Assembly: GCA_031423635.1 (NCBI GenBank)
Contig: JANPFX010000160.1
Span: forward strand, 1-10,266
Direction: 5' to 3'
DNA: 10,266 nt
From: JANLQX01 sp031423635
GTDB taxonomy: Bacteria > Actinomycetota > Acidimicrobiia > Acidimicrobiales > JANYDT01
The notes under the pieces were generated by a model, which was not told the origin of the DNA, ran no database searches, and saw only the letters and a list, made by a program, of their open reading frames with translations. Position numbers and translations under genes: made by a program. Of this stretch, positions 6,257 through 10,266 are shown one piece after another. How positions within the stretch are numbered: the first letter of the stretch is position 1; each line of letters opens with the position of its first letter.

Positions 6257-6971
6257 GGCTGATCGTTCTACCCCAGAGCCCGTTGACCAGCTGACGGACC
6301 ACGGCGGGATGACCACACCGGAGACGCTGGCGGAGGTGTACCGGGCCCGGTTCGACAAGGTTCGGCCGTACCGTCAGCGGGTCTGGCGAGTCCTCGTCGA
6401 CGACCTCTTCCGCAAGCGACTCGGCCATCCGGAGCGGGTGCTCGACCTCGCTGCGGGTTACGGCGACTTCATCAACAACATCGATGCCGGCGAGAAGTAC
6501 GCCATCGACCTGAACCCCGACGCAAAGGTGCAGCTCGGGGCCGACGTGACGCTGTTCCCGATCGACGCAACTGCTCCGTGGCCCATCGCCGCCGGTTCGC
6601 TCGACGCCGTCTTCACCAGCAACTTCTTCGAACACCTGGGCAGCGCCGCCGATCTTCTGGACGTGCTTGGCCAAGCCCACGAGTCGCTTCGACCCGGAGG
6701 AAGGCTCGTAGCCATGGGACCGAACATGCGGTACTGCCTCAAGGAGTACTGGGACTTCCTCGACCATCGCCTGCCGTTGACCGAGCGCTCGCTGAAGGAA
6801 GCGATGGAGCTACGCGGCTTCCGGGTTATCGAGTGCGTCGATCGGCTGCTCCCGTATTCGATGGAGAGCCATCGCCAGGTCTCCCCGAAGCTCATTTCGC
6901 TCTACTGCCGTCTACCGATCGCGTGGCGATTCTTCGGCAAGCAATTCCTGTTGGTGGCCGAGAAGCGCTGA
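6255..6971 (+). CDS. Class I SAM-dependent methyltransferase (plus strand)
   Basis: This 238-aa enzyme is a Methyltransf_11-like Rossmann protein. The SAM-binding loop is RVLDLAAGYGDFINNI (61-76), the ribose-contacting acidic residue is in YAIDLNPD (82-89), motif IV is SLDAVFTSNFFEHL (115-128), and LRPGGRLVAMGPNMRY (145-160) follows. The C-terminal part, HRLPLTERSLKEAMELRGF (171-189) and WRFFGKQFLLVAEKR (224-238), resembles methyltransferases I associate with surface-polysaccharide loci, but no glycosyltransferase is present and the substrate is unknown. The ATG at 6255 is supported by CAGGAG at 8 nt; starts at 6237 or 6309 are possible. It is the only plus-strand gene between polA and rpsA. 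It starts back-to-back with the other methyltransferase and converges on polA, with a hairpin 16 nt past its stop. The two enzymes differ in sequence outside the SAM motifs, so this is not a recent duplication. Confidence 0.85.
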   Translation: MADRSTPEPVDQLTDHGGMTTPETLAEVYRARFDKVRPYRQRVWRVLVDDLFRKRLGHPERVLDLAAGYGDFINNIDAGEKYAIDLNPDAKVQLGADVTLFPIDATAPWPIAAGSLDAVFTSNFFEHLGSAADLLDVLGQAHESLRPGGRLVAMGPNMRYCLKEYWDFLDHRLPLTERSLKEAMELRGFRVIECVDRLLPYSMESHRQVSPKLISLYCRLPIAWRFFGKQFLLVAEKR

Positions 6972-6986
6972 GCCACCGTCGGGACC

Positions 6987-7025
6987 TGTCGCGCTCAGTC
7001 GCTTCTGGAGCGACCCAACGCGACA
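6987..7025. terminator. Two-tier hairpin between the methyltransferase and polA, probable bidirectional terminator
   Basis: An outer stem TGTCGCG / CGCGACA (6987-6993 with 7019-7025) and an inner stem GTCGCT / AGCGAC (6998-7003 with 7009-7014) are both perfect. A 4+4-nt internal loop separates them and a 5-nt loop caps them. It fills most of the 69-bp gap between two converging stop codons, the expected place for a shared terminator. There is no T-run. Confidence 0.6.
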
Positions 7026-7040
7026 TCTCGACGCGCAGAG

Positions 7041-9752
7041 TCAGCCCTTGGCGTCGGCCCACGTGGGGCCCCAGGCGATGTTGACTTCGAGCGGGACGGA
7101 GAGTTCGGCGGCGTCGCGCATGGTCGAGATAGTAAGCGCGCGAACCTCGTCGCGTTCGTGCTGCGGCACTTCCAAGATGACCTCGTCGTGGACCTGCAAG
7201 ATGATCTGACTGTCTCGCTTCGCCTCGCGGAGCGCGGCGTCGAGTCGGACCAACGCCACTTTGAAGATGTCGGCGGCCAGCCCCTGGATCCCGGCGTTCA
7301 TCGCCTGGCGTTCCCCCATCTGCCGGATGCGGAAGTTCGGATTCTGCAGCTCGGGGATTTGACGACGGCGCCCGAAGAGCGTCTCGGTGTACCCCTTGTT
7401 CCGGGCCTCGACGATGGCGGCATCCATGTACGACCGCACGTTCGGGAACGCCAGGAAATACGCGTTCAGGATCTCGGTGGCTTCGGCGACCGGCACGCCG
7501 AGACGTTGGGCGAGACCGTAGGACTCCATGCCGTACGCGAGGCCGTACGACACCATCTTCGCCTTCGAGCGCATCGCCAAGGTGACCGCGTCGGCCTCCA
7601 CGGAGAACACTCTCTTTGCCGTTTCCGTGTGCACGTCGGCACCGGTGGTGAACGCAGTGATCAGCCCGGGGTCCTGGGCAAGATGGGCAATGACGCGAAG
7701 CTCGATCTGGTTGTAGTCGGCGACGAGGAACTCGCATCCGTCGGCAGGAATGAACGCCCGTCGGAATTGACGCCCCTCCTCGGAACGGATCGGAATGTTG
7801 TGGAGATTCGGCTGGTCACTCGACAACCGTCCGGTGCGCGCCACCGTCTGATTGAACGTCGCGTGGATCCGGCCGTCGCTGGCGACTTCCGCCAACAGGT
7901 TTTCGCCGTAGGTCGAGCGGAGCTTCTCGACCTCGCGGTAGCGCAGGAGCGCGTCGACGATCGGGTGCTGATCGCGCACCTTCTCCAGCGCTTGCGCATC
8001 GGTGGAGTACCCGGTCTTGGTCTTCTTGTCGGTCTTGAGGCCGAGCTCGTCGAAGAGCACCGTGCGTAGCTGAGGAACGGAGTTCACGGTGAAGCGGCGT
8101 CCGGCGAGCTCCTGCACCTTCTCCTCGAGCTCGTGCGCCTGCGCGGTGAGGGACTGCGAGAGCTCCTTCAAGTAGGTCGTGTCAACGCGGACCCCGGCGA
8201 TCTCCATGCGTGCCAGCACGCCGATCAACGGGCGCTCGATCTCGTCGTAGAGCTTCGCCAGGCCGCGGGCGCTGAGCGCGGCGAGCAGCGGGGGCGTGAG
8301 CCGAATAACGGCGAGCGCACGACGGCCCACGGCGACCGAGGGCGACTCGACGTCGCCGCCGAAGTCGAGCTGACCGATCGGCGGCGCATCGGCGCCGCGC
8401 AGATCGAGGCCGGCGTATTGCCGGGCCAACTCATCGAGGTCGTAGACGTTCTCTGCGGGATCGAGCAGGTACCCCGCCACCGCGGTGTCGATGCCAAGCG
8501 AGCGTAGCGATCCGAGTTCCATTCCGAGATCGTGGAGCGACCGAAGGAGCTCCTTCAGGCGGTGACCGTGCACCCACAGTGTCGAAGATCCGAAGGCGTC
8601 GGCGAGCGCGGCCAGACCGGCTCCGCTGTCGTGCTGCAGTACGTCCGCGGACGCGTACGCAACGCGGTCTTCGGTGGCCCACGCCAGGCCGAGCAGCGCG
8701 GACCGTCCGGGAGTCCCAGCCCACCGTCCGTCCAGTCCGACGTGCCCCTCCGCGGGCAGCTCGAGCGAATCGCCCACGATCAGTTCCTCGACGACGACAT
8801 CGAGGTAGCCGTAGACGGACTCCGCGTCCGCGCCGGAGGAACCACCCGGGCCGCCGAACGAGAGGGCGAACGCGTCGAGCACACGCTCGCTCAGGGCCCG
8901 GAACTCCAACGTCTTGAACAGCTCCCGGGCGGCCGTCAGGTTCGGCTTCGGCGTGGTTGCGATCTCGATCGACACGCCGGGAACGTCGCGGATCAACGGT
9001 GTGGCCGTGGCGTTTCTCCGCACGATCGCTTCGTGATCGATCAGGTTCTGTCGCAGCTTCGGGGTCGCCTTGTCGAGGTTGGCGAAGATGCCGTCGATGT
9101 CGCCGTAGTCGTTGATCAGCTTCGCTGCGGTCTTCTCCCCCACGCCCGGGACGCCGGGGAGGTTGTCCGAGGTGTCGCCTCGGAGCGCGGCGTACTGGTC
9201 GTACTTGGTCGGATGCACGCCGGTTCGATCGATGATCCCCTGCTCGTCGTAGAGGGCGTAATCGCTGACGCCACGCTTGTTGTAGAGGACCCGGATCGAG
9301 CCCTCCCCCGGTTCTTTCGCATCACGGACGAGCTGGTAGCTGTCGCGGTCGCCGGTCACCACGATGATGTCGTCGCCCTGCGCAAACCCCTGGGTCGCCA
9401 GTGTCGCAAGCACATCGTCGGCCTCGAACCCGACCACTTCGAGCAGCGGGACATCGAGCACTTCGACAACGCGACGGACGAGACCCATCTGCTGACGGAG
9501 GATGTCGGGCGTCTCGGCGCGACCGGCCTTGTAGTCGGGGATCGATTCGTGGCGAAATGTCGGCTCCGGGCGATCGAAGGTGGCCACGATGGCGTCGGGC
9601 CGATGTTCGTTGAGCATGTACTGCAGCATCGACGTGAAGCCGAACACGGCATTCGTGACCTGCCCTGATGCCGTCGCCATGTCCGCCGGCAGAGCGAAGA
9701 AGGCCCGATAGGTGAGCGAGTTCCCGTCGAGCAGCATGATCTTTCGGCCCAT
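7041..9752 (-). CDS. polA: DNA polymerase I
   Basis: PolA removes RNA primers and fills gaps in lagging-strand synthesis and excision repair, and so works downstream of UvrB. The 903-aa protein is full length. The 5'-nuclease domain (about 1-290) shows DGNSLTYRAFFALP (9-22), FEADDVLATLA (109-119), VTGDRDSYQLV (132-142) and GDTSDNLPGVPGVGEKTAA (192-210). The middle domain (about 310-500) keeps the 3'-exonuclease fold but seems inactive: the DxE pair is not found near 337-345, only Asp422 of IDTAVAGYLL remains, and the Tyr/Asp pair near 478-485 is missing. The polymerase domain has motif A VADYNQIELR (677-686, Asp679), the O-helix with Arg728, Lys732, Tyr736 and Tyr740, and motif C QVHDEV (853-858, Asp856). 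The ATG at 9750-9752 lies 16 nt after the pdtaR stop, so the two probably form an operon. The Shine-Dalgarno is weak (AGG). Confidence 0.98.
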   Translation of the reverse strand: MGRKIMLLDGNSLTYRAFFALPADMATASGQVTNAVFGFTSMLQYMLNEHRPDAIVATFDRPEPTFRHESIPDYKAGRAETPDILRQQMGLVRRVVEVLDVPLLEVVGFEADDVLATLATQGFAQGDDIIVVTGDRDSYQLVRDAKEPGEGSIRVLYNKRGVSDYALYDEQGIIDRTGVHPTKYDQYAALRGDTSDNLPGVPGVGEKTAAKLINDYGDIDGIFANLDKATPKLRQNLIDHEAIVRRNATATPLIRDVPGVSIEIATTPKPNLTAARELFKTLEFRALSERVLDAFALSFGGPGGSSGADAESVYGYLDVVVEELIVGDSLELPAEGHVGLDGRWAGTPGRSALLGLAWATEDRVAYASADVLQHDSGAGLAALADAFGSSTLWVHGHRLKELLRSLHDLGMELGSLRSLGIDTAVAGYLLDPAENVYDLDELARQYAGLDLRGADAPPIGQLDFGGDVESPSVAVGRRALAVIRLTPPLLAALSARGLAKLYDEIERPLIGVLARMEIAGVRVDTTYLKELSQSLTAQAHELEEKVQELAGRRFTVNSVPQLRTVLFDELGLKTDKKTKTGYSTDAQALEKVRDQHPIVDALLRYREVEKLRSTYGENLLAEVASDGRIHATFNQTVARTGRLSSDQPNLHNIPIRSEEGRQFRRAFIPADGCEFLVADYNQIELRVIAHLAQDPGLITAFTTGADVHTETAKRVFSVEADAVTLAMRSKAKMVSYGLAYGMESYGLAQRLGVPVAEATEILNAYFLAFPNVRSYMDAAIVEARNKGYTETLFGRRRQIPELQNPNFRIRQMGERQAMNAGIQGLAADIFKVALVRLDAALREAKRDSQIILQVHDEVILEVPQHERDEVRALTISTMRDAAELSVPLEVNIAWGPTWADAKG

Positions 9753-9768
9753 CGGCGCAGCCTAGGTG

Positions 9769-10266
9769 TCAGCTCTCGTCGAGGATGGCCGACGACACGG
9801 CGCCCATGGAGGTCCGCCGGTCCATGGCGCGCCGTTGGATGGTGGCGAAGGCCGACGCCTCGTCCGCCCCCTGGGCCATGAGCTTCGCCTTGGCCCGATC
9901 GATCAACGTCCGAGCAGCGAGGCGGTCCTCCAGTGATCGGACCTCGGCGGCGAGCGCGGTCCGCTCCCTCTGGCGCTGTGCGCACACCTCGATAGACGCG
10001 ACGAGCTCGGCCTTCTGGAACGGCTTGAGGAGATATCCGAGCACGCCGGCATCGGTCGCCTCGGCGATGAGCTCGCGCTGCGAGAACGCCGTGAGGATCA
10101 CCACACCGCACTCTCCTGCCGCCGCCAGGGTCCGGGCCGCGCTGATCCCGTCGAGGCCGGGCATCTTCACGTCGAACAGCGCCAGATCCGGCTTCGTCGA
10201 TCGCACCACGTCGATCGCATCATCGCCCCGGGACGCTTCTCCGACGACGTCATAGCCTTCCTCACG
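9769..10266 (-). CDS. pdtaR: ANTAR-domain response regulator, PdtaR-like (N-terminus cut by window edge)
   Basis: The 165 residues present lack about 30 from the N-terminus, including the acidic pair of the receiver. Phospho-acceptor Asp is in LALFDVKMP (residue 32 of the fragment), the conserved Thr in VVILTAFSQ (59), and Lys in GYLLKPFQKAEL (81). The ANTAR domain follows a short coiled segment: EDRLAARTLIDRAKAKLM (113-130) and AFATIQRRAMDRRTSMGAV (139-157), matching the family pattern of an AK-x-LM helix and an Ala-x-x-x-RR-AM helix. ANTAR proteins bind paired RNA hairpins and prevent transcription termination. In mycobacteria PdtaR is phosphorylated by the histidine kinase PdtaS, encoded elsewhere; no such kinase lies in this window. 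The gene is 16 nt upstream of polA on the same strand, close to the mycobacterial arrangement. An internal GTG near 10209 is not the start, since the receiver continues in frame to the window edge. Confidence 0.92.
   Translation of the reverse strand, partial: REEGYDVVGEASRGDDAIDVVRSTKPDLALFDVKMPGLDGISAARTLAAAGECGVVILTAFSQRELIAEATDAGVLGYLLKPFQKAELVASIEVCAQRQRERTALAAEVRSLEDRLAARTLIDRAKAKLMAQGADEASAFATIQRRAMDRRTSMGAVSSAILDES

Noticed and set aside
5483..6971. Methyltransferase pair as a tandem or inverted gene duplication
   Set aside because: Outside the SAM-binding motifs the two proteins show no shared segments, and their N- and C-terminal parts differ.
6972..7040. tRNA or small structured RNA in the gap before polA
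   Set aside because: The gap is 69 bp and its structure is a simple two-tier hairpin with no cloverleaf arms or TTCGA loop.
8532..9668. Plus-strand open frame (378 codons) opposite polA, with another at 7158-8069
   Set aside because: Both lie fully opposite conserved PolA domains, have low-complexity Arg/Gly/Val composition and no family motif.

Overview
This is GC-rich bacterial DNA from a housekeeping region. Five genes on the minus strand, read from high to low coordinates, are a PdtaR-like ANTAR response regulator (cut by the right edge), polA, rpsA, coaE and uvrB (cut by the left edge). From memory this follows the mycobacterial order pdtaR-polA-rpsA-coaE-uvrB. The ribosomal protein S1 resembles actinobacterial RpsA throughout, including its C-terminal YD-x-GNYI segment. 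The source is therefore most likely an actinobacterium, perhaps an Acidimicrobiia-type lineage. The phylum rests on gene order and protein similarity; the class is a guess.

Layout, left to right: a uvrB fragment (-) ends in a suspicious 35-bp fold-back; coaE (-) lies 21 nt upstream of uvrB; a 152-bp gap carries an inverted repeat at a ribosome-binding site; a plus-strand two-component pair follows, made of a six-helix GAF sensor histidine kinase and a NarL/LuxR-type regulator joined by an ATGA overlap. Next is a 240-bp convergent gap with a five-copy CTGGGTC/GACCCAG repeat cluster and a strong hairpin. Then come rpsA (-), its leader, and two divergent SAM-dependent methyltransferases whose ATG codons overlap in one CATG. 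A two-tier hairpin separates the second methyltransferase from polA (-), and pdtaR (-) lies 16 nt upstream of polA.

The backbone serves DNA repair (PolA, UvrB), translation (RpsA), coenzyme A synthesis (CoaE) and RNA-level regulation (PdtaR). The two-component pair and the plus-strand methyltransferase break the backbone twice and run against it. They look like lineage-specific insertions with their own expression signals. The kinase and regulator should form a complete membrane-sensing circuit, but its stimulus and targets cannot be read from this sequence.

No mobile element, CRISPR array, tRNA, rRNA or clearly novel multigene system is visible. The points most worth checking are the repeat cluster at 3821-3920, the fold-back at the left edge, the embedded two-component cassette and the overlapping divergent methyltransferase starts.
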